A DNA stretch of 64,000 nt from UBA4416 sp943362175 (GCA_943362175.1 CALRIU020000004.1:124001-188000), one strand, 5' to 3'. Shown: positions 1 to 8,893, counted from the stretch's first letter. Notes: generated by a model not told the origin, from the letters alone. Translations and numbers: made by a program.

Positions 1-2
1 AC

Positions 3-806
3 CGCAGGCTATCTTTAGGGAAAGCCCTTCTTTATACAGGGATTGTTATTGTGGTGTTTGCCCTGCTGTTCCTGACAGTATACCTGGTCAGTCCTTCCGC
101 AAATTACATGCTGAATTTTTATTTTAAGGAAAGGCTTCTCAGCCGCATTGAGCAAACGCCGACCACGAACAATCGTTTTGAGCTGCTCTTCGACCTGCTG
201 TCGCAGCTACTTCCGGTGCTCATCATCACAGTAGGCGCTTTTCTTACACAGATTATCAGGAAGCGTTTGCCCGCCAGGAATGAGGGCAGGCGCTGGTTCC
301 GGTTTTTCCTGCTGATGGGAGTTTGTGGCTCTGTGCCGATTATGTTGACAATGGTACAGAAGGGATTTTACTTTATGCCTTCACTGGGCTTTTATGCGCT
401 GGCCTTTTCGGTGTTGATTCTGGGCTTTTTTCGTAGCTGTCGGATCAATGTGCAGCAGGTATCGTATAAGGTGTTTAAGGGGCTGAGTCTTTTGCTTGCA
501 GTGGCTTCCGTTGTGTTCGTTGCCTGGTCGGCAGGAAAATTCAGCCGCGACGAAGCTGTGCTGAACGAAGTACATGAACTGGGAGCCCTGATGGAGCGGG
601 AAGGGACGGTCAACGTGGATATGGATGTCTATTGCACCTGGAACTACCAGTTTTACCTTCAACGCTATCACCGTGTATACCTTGATCCAACCAAAACATA
701 CCGAAACTACCTTTTGGTAAAAGATACCTCACAAACTCCCTGGCTACAGCATTATCGCTTTGAGAAGTCGTTCCCCTCAGGCTTTCGTCTTTATAAAAGA
801 AAGTAA
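3..806 (+). CDS. C-terminal part of a multi-pass membrane protein, probable GT39/ArnT-like glycosyltransferase (5' partial)
   Basis: The reading frame is open from the left edge (first full codon at position 3), so the real start lies outside the window; the GTG at 51 is probably internal. At least four hydrophobic segments are visible, followed by a soluble tail of about 85 residues. The stretch GSVPIMLTMVQKGFYFMPSL, followed by another helix, resembles the C-terminal helices of Bacteroidota family-39 glycosyltransferases, which transfer sugars from polyprenyl-phosphate donors in the inner membrane. The catalytic first loop is not in the window, so the family call is inference. It converges with the GH16 gene, with only 3 bp between the stop codons. 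Confidence 0.55.
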   Translation, partial: RRLSLGKALLYTGIVIVVFALLFLTVYLVSPSANYMLNFYFKERLLSRIEQTPTTNNRFELLFDLLSQLLPVLIITVGAFLTQIIRKRLPARNEGRRWFRFFLLMGVCGSVPIMLTMVQKGFYFMPSLGFYALAFSVLILGFFRSCRINVQQVSYKVFKGLSLLLAVASVVFVAWSAGKFSRDEAVLNEVHELGALMEREGTVNVDMDVYCTWNYQFYLQRYHRVYLDPTKTYRNYLLVKDTSQTPWLQHYRFEKSFPSGFRLYKRK

Positions 807-809
807 ATG

Positions 810-2030
810 CTAAGGGAGGATAACGTAAGAAAGTTTCTTGCCGTAGCATTCAACGGTTAATGTTGCCTGCTGTTGCCCCTTGCGGATGGAGAACAGATTG
901 GCGCCGTATTTCAGAGCCTGGGATGAATTAAAAGAACCATCACTTACCGAAAAATGAGCATCGGCAGGAATGTTTTTCCCAAGAGCTTGTAAATTATAAA
1001 CACCGTGGCTGTATGGCACTAAAGATAAAACAAAGCCTTCGTTTGTATGATCGGAGCGTTTACCGTAGAGGAATTTTGTTTTCGATGTAAGCTTGGTGAT
1101 CGCCAGCGTATCATTTTTTTTCTCGAACACTGTTTCCGGAAAAGGCTTTGCAGATCCCGGATCGCTTGTCCACACCCGGATGTAATCAATAGCAAAGTTT
1201 CCCGAGCGTTTGATGCTGGTGTCGGGAGCAGGATGGAAAGACCCGTCTTTGCCGGGTACTGCAATATTAGCGCATAATACTTTTTCTTCATGCAGCGGAA
1301 CTTTGCTGTAGGCGATGCACTCACCGTTAAGAAAATATTTGACGTATTCCGGTGTCCATTCGCCGGCAATCACGTGATAGCCTTTGCTCAGATCGCCTTT
1401 AACATAGACCCAGTCGCCCCACCATTTTTTCCGGAAGACATCGCGTAGCTTATTTTCTTCTTTCTTCTGGCTATGCCTGCCCACGTGAATGGCATTTTTC
1501 TTTTCCGTTTTTAACTCCATCCAGTCAATCTCTTCATTTGGCGTGCCGCCATAGAGCCAGAAAGCCGGCCAGTAGCCTTTTTCTTCGGGAATCCTGAACC
1601 TTGCCTCAAAATAGCCGTATTTGTATGTTTTCCTGGATTGGATCATTCCGGATGTATAATGAAAGAGCCGCTTATTGAGGCCATAAAACCTTCCATCCAG
1701 TATCATTGAATCCGAATCGGGCAACCAATCGACCATACGGGCCGTTGTGTCTTCTTTCACGGCAAAGAGGTTCAGGTAACCGTTTTTTAATTCCAGATTT
1801 TTCCCATCGGTATAATACTCTTGCTCCTTTTGCGAGAAAATACTGCGGCTCCAGCCATACCAGTAACTCCATTTTCGGATGTCGAGTGTATCCTGCCCAA
1901 ACTCATCGCCATCGGTATAATACCAGGTAATGATGGTATCCTTGTTGAACTGCCAGAGCCGTTGGGCGCTGAGGTTGCTGGAAAGATGCAATGCTGTGGC
2001 CAGAATTGAAATTTTGAGAAAACGATCCAT
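810..2030 (-). CDS. Secreted glycoside hydrolase family 16 protein
   Basis: GH16 enzymes are retaining endo-beta-glucanases, agarases or related enzymes with a jelly-roll fold. The start at 2030 is chosen because it begins a typical signal peptide (MDRFLKISILATALHLSSNLSAQ region); the frame extends to 2102, but those residues do not look like an export signal. The catalytic motif is present as EIDWMELK (E-I-D-x-x-E form). FRIPEEKGYWPAFWLYGG before it and GEWTPEYVKYFLNGECI after it match the family's beta strands. About 90 residues after the hydrolase domain look like a small beta domain. The substrate cannot be read from the sequence. It is divergent from the second GH16-fold gene at 2170. 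Confidence 0.85.
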   Translation of the reverse strand: MDRFLKISILATALHLSSNLSAQRLWQFNKDTIITWYYTDGDEFGQDTLDIRKWSYWYGWSRSIFSQKEQEYYTDGKNLELKNGYLNLFAVKEDTTARMVDWLPDSDSMILDGRFYGLNKRLFHYTSGMIQSRKTYKYGYFEARFRIPEEKGYWPAFWLYGGTPNEEIDWMELKTEKKNAIHVGRHSQKKEENKLRDVFRKKWWGDWVYVKGDLSKGYHVIAGEWTPEYVKYFLNGECIAYSKVPLHEEKVLCANIAVPGKDGSFHPAPDTSIKRSGNFAIDYIRVWTSDPGSAKPFPETVFEKKNDTLAITKLTSKTKFLYGKRSDHTNEGFVLSLVPYSHGVYNLQALGKNIPADAHFSVSDGSFNSSQALKYGANLFSIRKGQQQATLTVECYGKKLSYVILP

Positions 2031-2169
2031 GATTTGTTGAGACCGAAGATACATCAAAAAAACAGGAATAAATTTTACCCGTGACGGCGTTTCAATTAAC
2101 AATATATAATAAGGCTCCGTACCCTGAGCCGGAAATTATTGGTATTTTTGAATGACTTAAGCTTAGTTT

Positions 2170-3429
2170 ATGATACGTTCAGTTATTGCAGGTTCCTTGT
2201 TGGTTCTCTCAGCCACGCTCAGTTCACAGGTGATGTGGCAGGTTAAAAACGGTAGCTCACAAACGTGGTACCTGGCGCAAACCGATGAGTTCAACGACAA
2301 TAAAGTAAATCCCGACATCTGGAAATCCATCAGCTCTCCACGGCCTTATCACATCGATCTCGACCTGTATTACAAAGCGGATAACATCCGGTATAACACC
2401 GGCTTTATTTCCCTGCTGAGCAGCAAAGAAACCATCACTGCTAAGGTTGAGCCTAATGCTGAAGAGAAGGCCTATCTCGAAAAAAATAAAAAAGCACTCA
2501 ATGCTGCCGACGAATACCAGTTTGCCTATTCAGGGGCTTTGCTGTGCAGCCAGGTGTTATATCAACCGGGCTATTTCGAAATGCGCTTCAAAGCCAGCGA
2601 TCAGAAAGGCGTGTGGCCCTCGCTTACGCTCACCGGAGGCAATGAGTCCGTCGCCTTATTTTCCGCAAACGGCGAAGCTCCTGATCAGGCGTATGCAGGT
2701 GTACCTTGTACGAATGGCTGTACACCCACATCGGCGATGTATTTTAAAAAAAGCTTTGGCGGTTTTACCAAACTCAATGAGCCTTTTTCCAAAGACTGGA
2801 ATATCATTTCGGTAGAGTGGGGAACGGATGACATAACCTGGTTTGTCAACGGCACGCCTGTGGGCTATTACAAAGGGATAGTGACGGCGGGAAAGACATT
2901 GGTGCTGAGTAATGGCGTGTCTAAAAAAGGCTACGGGCTCAAGAACGGCCCTACGGAAAAAACACAGTTTCCGGCAAGCCTGGATGTGGATTATGTGAGG
3001 ATCTGGAGCAAATCCGATACCTCCGGGAAATACAAGGATAATTATGCTCTGTTTGAACATGCAGGGCTCACCATCGATAACCGGCTTTTGTACAGCGGCG
3101 AAGTAAAAAAGAAAGACAAAGCCATTTCCAAAGCAAAGGAGCTGTCGGGAGAACTGGGAACAATCACCATGCTTCCTGTGTTATACAACAAATACAGTTT
3201 ATCGATCCAGGGAAATCACTTAAGCTCGATGCAGGTGGATGTGTATGACCGCTTTAATGAAAAAGTTGCCGGCTTTGCTTTGAGTAATGTGCAGTATTAT
3301 GTCATGGACCTGAGTGCTTTGCCAACCGGACCTTATAAGGTAAAAATCTCGGTTTTGGGCCAGGTATTGGAGCAGGATATCCCGATCATTAACCCTGAAA
3401 AAGTAGGCGAACAACGCGATGGAAAATAG
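2170..3429 (+). CDS. Secreted GH16-fold protein lacking the catalytic motif
   Basis: A signal peptide (MIRSVIAGSLLVLSATLSSQ) is followed by a concanavalin-like GH16 fold. Recognisable pieces are TDEFNDNKVNPDIWKS, GYFEMRFKASDQKGVWPSL and ISVEWGTDDITWFVNGTPVGYY. Where active GH16 enzymes have E-I-D-x-x-E, this protein has GGNESVALFSANGE, so the nucleophile and acid/base pair appear to be lost. The C-terminal about 80 residues (LPTGPYKVKISVLGQ and a following strand) resemble a T9SS-type beta domain without a canonical PNP motif. It probably arose from the same ancestor as the divergent GH16 gene and may bind glycan without cutting it; that role is inference. Confidence 0.7.
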   Translation: MIRSVIAGSLLVLSATLSSQVMWQVKNGSSQTWYLAQTDEFNDNKVNPDIWKSISSPRPYHIDLDLYYKADNIRYNTGFISLLSSKETITAKVEPNAEEKAYLEKNKKALNAADEYQFAYSGALLCSQVLYQPGYFEMRFKASDQKGVWPSLTLTGGNESVALFSANGEAPDQAYAGVPCTNGCTPTSAMYFKKSFGGFTKLNEPFSKDWNIISVEWGTDDITWFVNGTPVGYYKGIVTAGKTLVLSNGVSKKGYGLKNGPTEKTQFPASLDVDYVRIWSKSDTSGKYKDNYALFEHAGLTIDNRLLYSGEVKKKDKAISKAKELSGELGTITMLPVLYNKYSLSIQGNHLSSMQVDVYDRFNEKVAGFALSNVQYYVMDLSALPTGPYKVKISVLGQVLEQDIPIINPEKVGEQRDGK

Positions 3430-3535
3430 TTTGTTAATCGTACTTTTAGTAGCTGCTGTCTCTTATCTGGGATGGAGGCTGTACAAGACTTTCACCAAAA
3501 AAAAATGCGGCGATAAGAACTGCGGCTGCGGGTGA
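3419..3535 (+). CDS. Small Cys-rich single-span membrane protein (FeoB-associated type)
   Basis: A 38-codon gene overlaps the end of the upstream GH16-fold gene by 11 bp in another frame. It encodes one transmembrane helix (residues 4-20, LLIVLLVAAVSYLGWRL), a short lysine stretch and the tail CGDKNCGCG. This helix-basic-CxxxxCxC pattern is that of the small FeoB-associated Cys-rich membrane protein family, thought to help ferrous iron transport or to bind metal at the membrane. No feoA or feoB is visible nearby, so the partner is unknown. The call rests on pattern only. Confidence 0.6.
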   Translation: MENSLLIVLLVAAVSYLGWRLYKTFTKKKCGDKNCGCG

Positions 3536-3589
3536 GTCTACTGCACTAAGATTTTCGTAGGGGGGTAAGAGCTTCAGCCTCCACCAATC

Positions 3590-3615
3590 GTTGACTGAGC
3601 GGAGCCGAAGTCAAC
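3590..3615. repeat. Constant-core hairpin repeat, copy 1
   Basis: Arms GTTGACT and AGTCAAC pair perfectly over 7 bp around the core GAGCGGAGCCGA. The same core, with different but again complementary arms, recurs at 30354, 37405, 50900 and 62004 and in opposite orientation in the 36972-37288 array. The surrounding spacer (3536-3719) holds no gene that I can see. Confidence 0.8.
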
Positions 3616-3719
3616 GAGCACACGCCATTGCGGGCGTAACGAAGTGTAGCGACACCATCTCACGTTAAAAGAGATGGTATCACCAGGTTCGCCATGACGA
3701 GAAAAATTATTGGCTGTTT

Positions 3720-4589
3720 TTACTTCATTGCCTTCAGGCTCAGATCCAGGCTTTTCACATGGTGTGTGAGCGCGCCTACCGAGATAAAATCCACGCCGCA
3801 TTTAGCATAAGCCGCAATGGTTTTTTCGGTGATGCCGCCGGAGCTTTCCACTTCGAAGGCTCCGTTGATGAGCTTCACCGCCTTTTTGGTATCGGCGATG
3901 TTATAATTGTCGAGCATGATGCGCTGGAAACCACCTTTCTTTAAAAGCAATTTCACATCGTCAATCGTGCGCGTTTCCACTTCTATCGGGAGTTTGCGTT
4001 TTGTTTTTTTCAGGTAAGCATGTGTGGCATCCAGGGCTTCGAGGATTCCGCCGGCAAAGTCGATATGATTGTCTTTGATCATGATCATATCGTATAAGCC
4101 AAAACGGTGATTGGCACCACCACCGATCACTACCGCCCATTTTTCGAAGAAGCGGAAGTTAGGTGTGGTCTTGCGTGTGTCGATTACTTTGGTCTTAGTA
4201 CCTTTGCAAAGTCCCTGCAGGTAATTGGTTTTGGTAGCGATGGCGCTCATGCGCTGCATCACATTCAGCACCAGCCGCTCGGTCGTGAGTAATTTCCGGC
4301 TGTTGCCTTCCACCAGAAACGCAATGTCTCCCACTTTTACGCTTGAGCCGTCTTTGATCAGCTCCGTAAATTTGAACCCAGGATCTACAGCCTTAAAGAT
4401 CTCGCGGGCCGCTTCAATGCCTGCAATGATGCCCTCTTCCTTGACGATGAGCCGGCACTTTCCCTTGTGGTTGGCAGGAACCGTCGCCAAAGCCGAATGA
4501 TCGCCATCGCCTACATCTTCCTGTAAAGCGTTTTGAACGAAGGTTTTGAAGTTGAAATGTTTTTTGTGGAGTTGGATGTAATTAGCCAT
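3720..4589 (-). CDS. nadC: Nicotinate-nucleotide pyrophosphorylase (carboxylating)
   Basis: This enzyme converts quinolinate and PRPP to nicotinate mononucleotide, CO2 and PPi in de novo NAD synthesis. It has the normal length of 289 residues. Family motifs are EDVGDGD (24-30), NVMQRMSAIAT (109-119), DTRKTTP (137-143), GGGANHRFGLYDM (156-168) and the ESSGGI segment of the phosphate-binding C-terminal barrel. Its start overlaps the 3' end of the DUF4783 gene by 8 bp, so the two are probably co-transcribed. nadA and nadB are not in this window. Confidence 0.95.
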   Translation of the reverse strand: MANYIQLHKKHFNFKTFVQNALQEDVGDGDHSALATVPANHKGKCRLIVKEEGIIAGIEAAREIFKAVDPGFKFTELIKDGSSVKVGDIAFLVEGNSRKLLTTERLVLNVMQRMSAIATKTNYLQGLCKGTKTKVIDTRKTTPNFRFFEKWAVVIGGGANHRFGLYDMIMIKDNHIDFAGGILEALDATHAYLKKTKRKLPIEVETRTIDDVKLLLKKGGFQRIMLDNYNIADTKKAVKLINGAFEVESSGGITEKTIAAYAKCGVDFISVGALTHHVKSLDLSLKAMK

Positions 4590-4956
4590 TGTCAGTTTCT
4601 ATACGGAACTGCGAAATTACGTTTCCTCTCACTAATATGGAAATCCTGAATTTTCCATTCATGGTATCCAGCGAGCCGGTAATGAACTGCTGGTCGCCGT
4701 TGACGATGCTGGTATGTGAAGTCTGGTAGTTTTTGACTTTATGCTTGCTGAAAAAATCCTCGATGAGCGCCTGGGCCTGGGATTTGCTGAGAAGGTCTTC
4801 CTGGCTCAGCACTTTGATGGAAACGCGGTCGGCAAAATTCTTCACAATCTCAGAGGCATTTCCCTGTTTCAAGGCATTGTTGATGTCATCGTTGATGTCC
4901 TTTAGTGCGAATGAAACACTGAGAAGAGAAAGTAAAAGTATTGCAAGTGCTTTCAT
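4582..4956 (-). CDS. DUF4783 family secreted or periplasmic protein
   Basis: A 124-residue protein with an N-terminal signal sequence (MKALAILLLSLLSVSFA). The pattern DINNALKQGNASEIVKNFADRVSIKVLSQED, followed by SKSQAQALIEDFFSKHKVK and a closing four-stranded sheet, matches DUF4783, an NTF2-like (cystatin-like alpha+beta) family restricted to Bacteroidota. Its function is unknown. It lies directly upstream of nadC with overlapping ends, an arrangement also common elsewhere in the phylum as far as I recall. Confidence 0.8.
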   Translation of the reverse strand: MKALAILLLSLLSVSFALKDINDDINNALKQGNASEIVKNFADRVSIKVLSQEDLLSKSQAQALIEDFFSKHKVKNYQTSHTSIVNGDQQFITGSLDTMNGKFRISILVRGNVISQFRIETDNG

Positions 4957-5021
4957 TTATTGTAACTTTACTCTCAAAGTTAACAATTATTATGCCTAAG
5001 TAATTTAACATTTGTCGAAAC

Positions 5022-5495
5022 GTGAAGATTTTATTGATCCAAATAGAGAAAACCACTGATTTATACCTGGTAGAGGGCGTAAAAATATACGCTGAGCGCT
5101 TAAAGAACTATGTCCAGTTTTCTACCGAAACCCTTGTGATGCCTAAAAGCGTGAGGCAAAAACCGGTGGATGAGCAGAAGCGGGCAGAGGCGCAGGAGAT
5201 ACAGAAGCTGCTGGAGCCGTCTGATTACCTGGTGTGTATGGATGAACATGGAAAACAATATACATCCGTTGGATTTTCGGAATTTCTGAATAAGCGCATG
5301 GTGTCGGGCTGTAAGCGCCTGGTATTCCTGATTGGCGGACCCTATGGTATTGATGCTTCCATCCTCACGAAGGCATCCACGGTCTTGTCCTTATCGGAAA
5401 TGACCTTTTCCCATCAGATGGTGCGGCTTTTTTTCAACGAACAGCTTTACCGCGCTTTCAGCATTTTGAAAAACGAAAAGTACCATCACGAGTGA
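5022..5495 (+). CDS. rlmH: 23S rRNA (pseudouridine(1915)-N(3))-methyltransferase RlmH
   Basis: This SPOUT-class enzyme methylates pseudouridine 1915 in helix 69 of 23S rRNA, using S-adenosylmethionine. Length (157 residues) is normal. Diagnostic parts are the N-terminus MKILLIQIEKT, the knot region LIGGPYGID and the C-terminus LSEMTFSHQMVRLFFNEQLYRA followed by YHHE. The start is a GTG at 5022, with the N-terminal residues fitting the family exactly. It is divergent from the DUF4783-nadC pair and converges with the transketolase genes across a terminator. Confidence 0.95.
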   Translation: MKILLIQIEKTTDLYLVEGVKIYAERLKNYVQFSTETLVMPKSVRQKPVDEQKRAEAQEIQKLLEPSDYLVCMDEHGKQYTSVGFSEFLNKRMVSGCKRLVFLIGGPYGIDASILTKASTVLSLSEMTFSHQMVRLFFNEQLYRAFSILKNEKYHHE

Positions 5496-5526
5496 TTTCT
5501 GTGACAAACCACACCTTCGATAAACT

Positions 5527-5556
5527 AAAAACAGCTGCGATCGGGCAGCTGTTTTT
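5527..5556. terminator. Bidirectional intrinsic terminator between rlmH and the transketolase genes
   Basis: A-tract, stem ACAGCTGC / GCAGCTGT with a short loop, then T-tract. It is symmetrical, so it can serve both converging genes. Confidence 0.85.
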
Positions 5557-5583
5557 GTTGATGAACGTTTTAGCGTCAAGCGT

Positions 5584-6537
5584 TTATTTCCGTTTTATTA
5601 CTTTTTCAGCGGCTTCTACAATATTAATGGTATCGAGGCCGTATTTGGTCATGAGCTGGTCAGGCGTGCCGCTTTCCCCGAAGCTGTCGTTCACGGCCAC
5701 AAATTCCTGGGGAGCCGGTGTGTTGCGGGCAAGCAATTGAGCTACGCTGTCGCCCAGGCCACCGTTCATCTGGTGTTCTTCGGCAGTCACCACACATTTG
5801 GTTTTAGCAACCGATTTCAGGATCGCCGCATCGTCCAGCGGTTTAATCGTATGAATGTTGATGATCTCCGCAGAAATGCCTTTGGCAGCCAGCTGTTCGC
5901 CCGCTTCAATGGCTTTCCATACCAAATGGCCAGTGGCAATAATGGTCACATCCGTCCCCTCGTTCAGCATAATGGCTTTGCCGATTTCGAACTTCTGGTC
6001 GGCAGGTGTAAAATTAGGAACCGTAGGCCTGCCAAAGCGCAGGTATACCGGGCCGTGGTGGTCGGCAATGGCAATGGTTGCCGCCTTCGTCTGGTTGTAG
6101 TCGCAAGGGTTGATCACGCACATGTGAGGCAGCATTTTCATGAGGCCGATATCTTCCAGGATCTGGTGAGTCGCACCGTCTTCGCCCAGGGTGAGCCCGG
6201 CATGCGAAGCACAGATCTTCACATTTTTCCCGGAATAAGCCACACTCTGGCGGATCTGGTCATACACGCGGCCGGTGCTGAAATTGGCAAAGGTACCTGT
6301 AAAAGGGATCTTGCCGCCAATGGTTAAACCGGCTGCGATGCCAATCATATTGGCTTCGGCAATCCCAACCTGGAAAAAGCGTTCAGGATGATCTTTCTGG
6401 AAAGCATCCATTTTCAGGGAACCGGTAAGGTCGGCGCATAAGGCTACCACATCCGGATTGGTTTTTCCTAATTCTGATAAGCCGGCTCCAAAGCCTGAAC
6501 GGGTGTCTTTTTTTTCGGTATAGGTGTATTTTTTCAT
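5584..6537 (-). CDS. Transketolase, C-terminal subunit
   Basis: This is the pyrimidine-binding and C-terminal half of a split transketolase (317 residues), which with the N-terminal subunit moves two-carbon units in the pentose phosphate pathway using thiamine diphosphate. Visible motifs are ALCADLTGS, FFQVGIAEANMIGIAAGL (with the glutamate that activates the cofactor), FTGTFANFSTGRVYDQIRQS and the C-terminal TAEEHQMNGGLGDSVA. Its partner is encoded at 8045-8893, and a VWA-domain gene lies between the two halves. All three read in the same direction with short gaps (87 and 31 bp), suggesting one operon. Confidence 0.93.
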   Translation of the reverse strand: MKKYTYTEKKDTRSGFGAGLSELGKTNPDVVALCADLTGSLKMDAFQKDHPERFFQVGIAEANMIGIAAGLTIGGKIPFTGTFANFSTGRVYDQIRQSVAYSGKNVKICASHAGLTLGEDGATHQILEDIGLMKMLPHMCVINPCDYNQTKAATIAIADHHGPVYLRFGRPTVPNFTPADQKFEIGKAIMLNEGTDVTIIATGHLVWKAIEAGEQLAAKGISAEIINIHTIKPLDDAAILKSVAKTKCVVTAEEHQMNGGLGDSVAQLLARNTPAPQEFVAVNDSFGESGTPDQLMTKYGLDTINIVEAAEKVIKRK

Positions 6538-6624
6538 TGCTCTTGTGCTCTTTTTCGCGTGCGCTAATCTACTAAAACAGATTGGTTTTGCGGGTTTATT
6601 TTTCTCCTGAATTATTAAGGGTTA

Positions 6625-8013
6625 TTAAAGTTTAATGGTGGTTGTGACGGCCGATGTGATCGTAAACTTCCGTTCGATGGTGCCGGTTGTTTCCCTGACG
6701 CCATCATAGCGGAACTCCATCTTGTATGTTCCGGGTTGCAGGTAAATGATCTCATTCATCAGGTTTTTGTTGAGGTTGCACACCCAGGTTACTTTTTTAC
6801 CATCGTCGGTATAAATGCTTCCGGTGCCATTGCTTACTTTAGTAATGTAGGCGTTGCCCGATGTGGGAACCTTGATGGTATTGGTGGTGCTCTGTTTGAT
6901 CTCCACATCATTCAGGTAAATGCGCGGAAGCGTCAGCACCTCAATATCGTATTTTCCGACAATGTATTTATCCGTTTTCCCGAAATCCTGGATGTTCAGC
7001 GTATTCATTTCTCCATTCTTACGTACCACGCAGGTCGGGAAATATTTGCTGAGCGCACCGTCGAGCTCAAGCCTCAGGTAGCCCTGCGGCGCATCTACCG
7101 GGATTACATTGTGCCTGCCCTGCTGGATGGTAATACCCTTTTTTTCCACCGGCGGAATGGTGTGAACCATGAGGTCGTAGGTGATGTTGGGATTCAGAAC
7201 GATGGTATCCGGATTGCCGCGGTGGTTGAGCGTATGCAGGTAATTATATTTCACCTGTTTGGTGACGGCATCGTAAAAGGTCATGTTCACATCTGTTTCC
7301 GTAGGCTTTTTGGCGAGGTCGAGCAGGTCGACCTGTACGGTGGTTTGCGAAATGGCTTCGGTAAGCACGAGGTTGAGAACGTCCTTAAAATTGGCCTCGT
7401 TGCTCACGTCATAAAACTTTCCCATGCAGCCGAATACGTCTGCAAATTTCACATCCAGGCCTACGCCGATCACAAAGGGACGTAAAAAAATGCCTTTCTT
7501 TTGCAGCTCGGCCGATACTTCGCAGGGCACGCCGCCGCATTCTTCAATGCCATCCGTGATCAGGATCACGATGTTCCGGCAATTGCTGCAGGGTGTAAAG
7601 TCGGCGGCACTTTCTCCCAGAGAGTAGGCAATAGGCGTGGTACCAAGCGGCTCCAGCTTCTGGATGCGCTGCTTGATTTTTAAGGCATTGACATTGGCTT
7701 TGGCAAAAGGAATTTCCAGTTTGGTGTCTTTACAGTTTCGCTCGGGTTTAATAAAGGTGGTGTGGCCGTAGCAGCGCAGCGCCAACTCCAGGTTCGGGAG
7801 TCCTTTGAGGCTGTCGAGGAATTCACCCATGATCCTTTTGGCTACCTCAATTTTGATGTTGCTGTTCCAGGGAGCATACATGCTGTAGGAGTCGTCAAAA
7901 ATAAAGAGGATGCGGTTGGTGGTTTGGGAAACTGCCGAATGATGGATGGTAAATGCGAAATGAAAGGCCAGAAGAAATTTAATGCATTTGTTTTTCTTCA
8001 CAGGTATAGCCAT
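6625..8013 (-). CDS. Secreted von Willebrand factor A domain protein inserted between transketolase genes
   Basis: A 462-residue protein with an export signal (KCIKFLLAFHFAFTIHHSAVSQ). The VWA domain spans about residues 33-215, with a metal-ion-dependent adhesion site visible as DDSYSM, LGTTPIAYSL and ITDGIEECGG. Several cysteines (CRCYG, PCSNC, ECGGVPC) suggest disulfides in an extracytoplasmic location. The remaining about 240 residues form beta-rich repeats related in layout to extracellular Ca-activated chloride-channel-like proteins; the role is not known. Nothing links it biochemically to transketolase, yet it sits inside that operon. Confidence 0.8.
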   Translation of the reverse strand: MAIPVKKNKCIKFLLAFHFAFTIHHSAVSQTTNRILFIFDDSYSMYAPWNSNIKIEVAKRIMGEFLDSLKGLPNLELALRCYGHTTFIKPERNCKDTKLEIPFAKANVNALKIKQRIQKLEPLGTTPIAYSLGESAADFTPCSNCRNIVILITDGIEECGGVPCEVSAELQKKGIFLRPFVIGVGLDVKFADVFGCMGKFYDVSNEANFKDVLNLVLTEAISQTTVQVDLLDLAKKPTETDVNMTFYDAVTKQVKYNYLHTLNHRGNPDTIVLNPNITYDLMVHTIPPVEKKGITIQQGRHNVIPVDAPQGYLRLELDGALSKYFPTCVVRKNGEMNTLNIQDFGKTDKYIVGKYDIEVLTLPRIYLNDVEIKQSTTNTIKVPTSGNAYITKVSNGTGSIYTDDGKKVTWVCNLNKNLMNEIIYLQPGTYKMEFRYDGVRETTGTIERKFTITSAVTTTIKL

Positions 8014-8044
8014 TTAACATTCAACTTTTAAAATTTGGTAACTC

Positions 8045-8893
8045 TTAGTAATCGGCCTCATTGCCCACGAGCTGATCGAGCGCTTTTTGCAATTGCTCGT
8101 CGTTTGGAGCAGAGCCGTGCCATTTGTGTGTTCCCATCATAAAGTCGACACCGGCACCCATTTCTGTTTTCATGATGATGATGATGGGCTTGCCTTTTCC
8201 GATAAAGGTTTTGGCTTTCCGGAATCCTTCGATCACAGCCGTCATGTTATTGCCCTCCTGGATGTCCAGCACTTCCCAGCCAAAGGCTTCAAACTTGGCC
8301 CTCAGGTTGCCCAGGGATAACACGTTTTCCACGTCACCGTCGATCTGGCGGCCGTTATAGTCGATGGTGGCAATGTAATTGTCTACCTTATTGGCAGCGG
8401 CGTATATCGCGGCTTCCCAGATCTGTCCTTCCTGCAGCTCGCCATCGCCGTGAAGGCTGTATACGATGTTTGTGTCTTTATTTAATTTCTTCGCAAGCGC
8501 AGCGCCAATGGCTACGCTCATGCCCTGGCCCAGGGAGCCGCTGGCAATGCGAACGCCCGGAAGGCCTTCGTGCGTGGTAGGATGGCCCTGCAGGCGGGAA
8601 TTGAGTTTACGGAAGGTCTTAAGCTCATCAATCGGGAAATAGCCGCAGCGTGCCAGAACACTATAGAAAACCGGTGAAATATGCCCGTTGCTCAGGAAGA
8701 ACAGGTCTTCTCCCTTGCCATCCATGCTGAAATTCTTAGGATCGTGCTTCATCACCACATTGTAGAGCGCTACCAGGTATTCGGTGCAGCCGAGCGACCC
8801 TCCCGGGTGGCCTGAGTTTACGGCGTGAACCATTCTTACGATGTCTCTTCTTACCTGTTTTGCGAGTTGTTCCAGTTGTGAAATATCAGCCAT
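8045..8893 (-). CDS. Transketolase, N-terminal subunit
   Basis: This is the pyrophosphate-binding half of a split transketolase (282 residues). It shows the thiamine-diphosphate motif beginning GDGELQEGQIWEA and ending near DYNGRQIDG, the substrate loop VNSGHPGGSLG and SGSLGQGMSVAIGAALAKK. It is the first gene of the tktN-VWA-tktC set on the minus strand. The start codon at 8893 gives the expected N-terminus with little extension. Confidence 0.93.
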   Translation of the reverse strand: MADISQLEQLAKQVRRDIVRMVHAVNSGHPGGSLGCTEYLVALYNVVMKHDPKNFSMDGKGEDLFFLSNGHISPVFYSVLARCGYFPIDELKTFRKLNSRLQGHPTTHEGLPGVRIASGSLGQGMSVAIGAALAKKLNKDTNIVYSLHGDGELQEGQIWEAAIYAAANKVDNYIATIDYNGRQIDGDVENVLSLGNLRAKFEAFGWEVLDIQEGNNMTAVIEGFRKAKTFIGKGKPIIIIMKTEMGAGVDFMMGTHKWHGSAPNDEQLQKALDQLVGNEADY

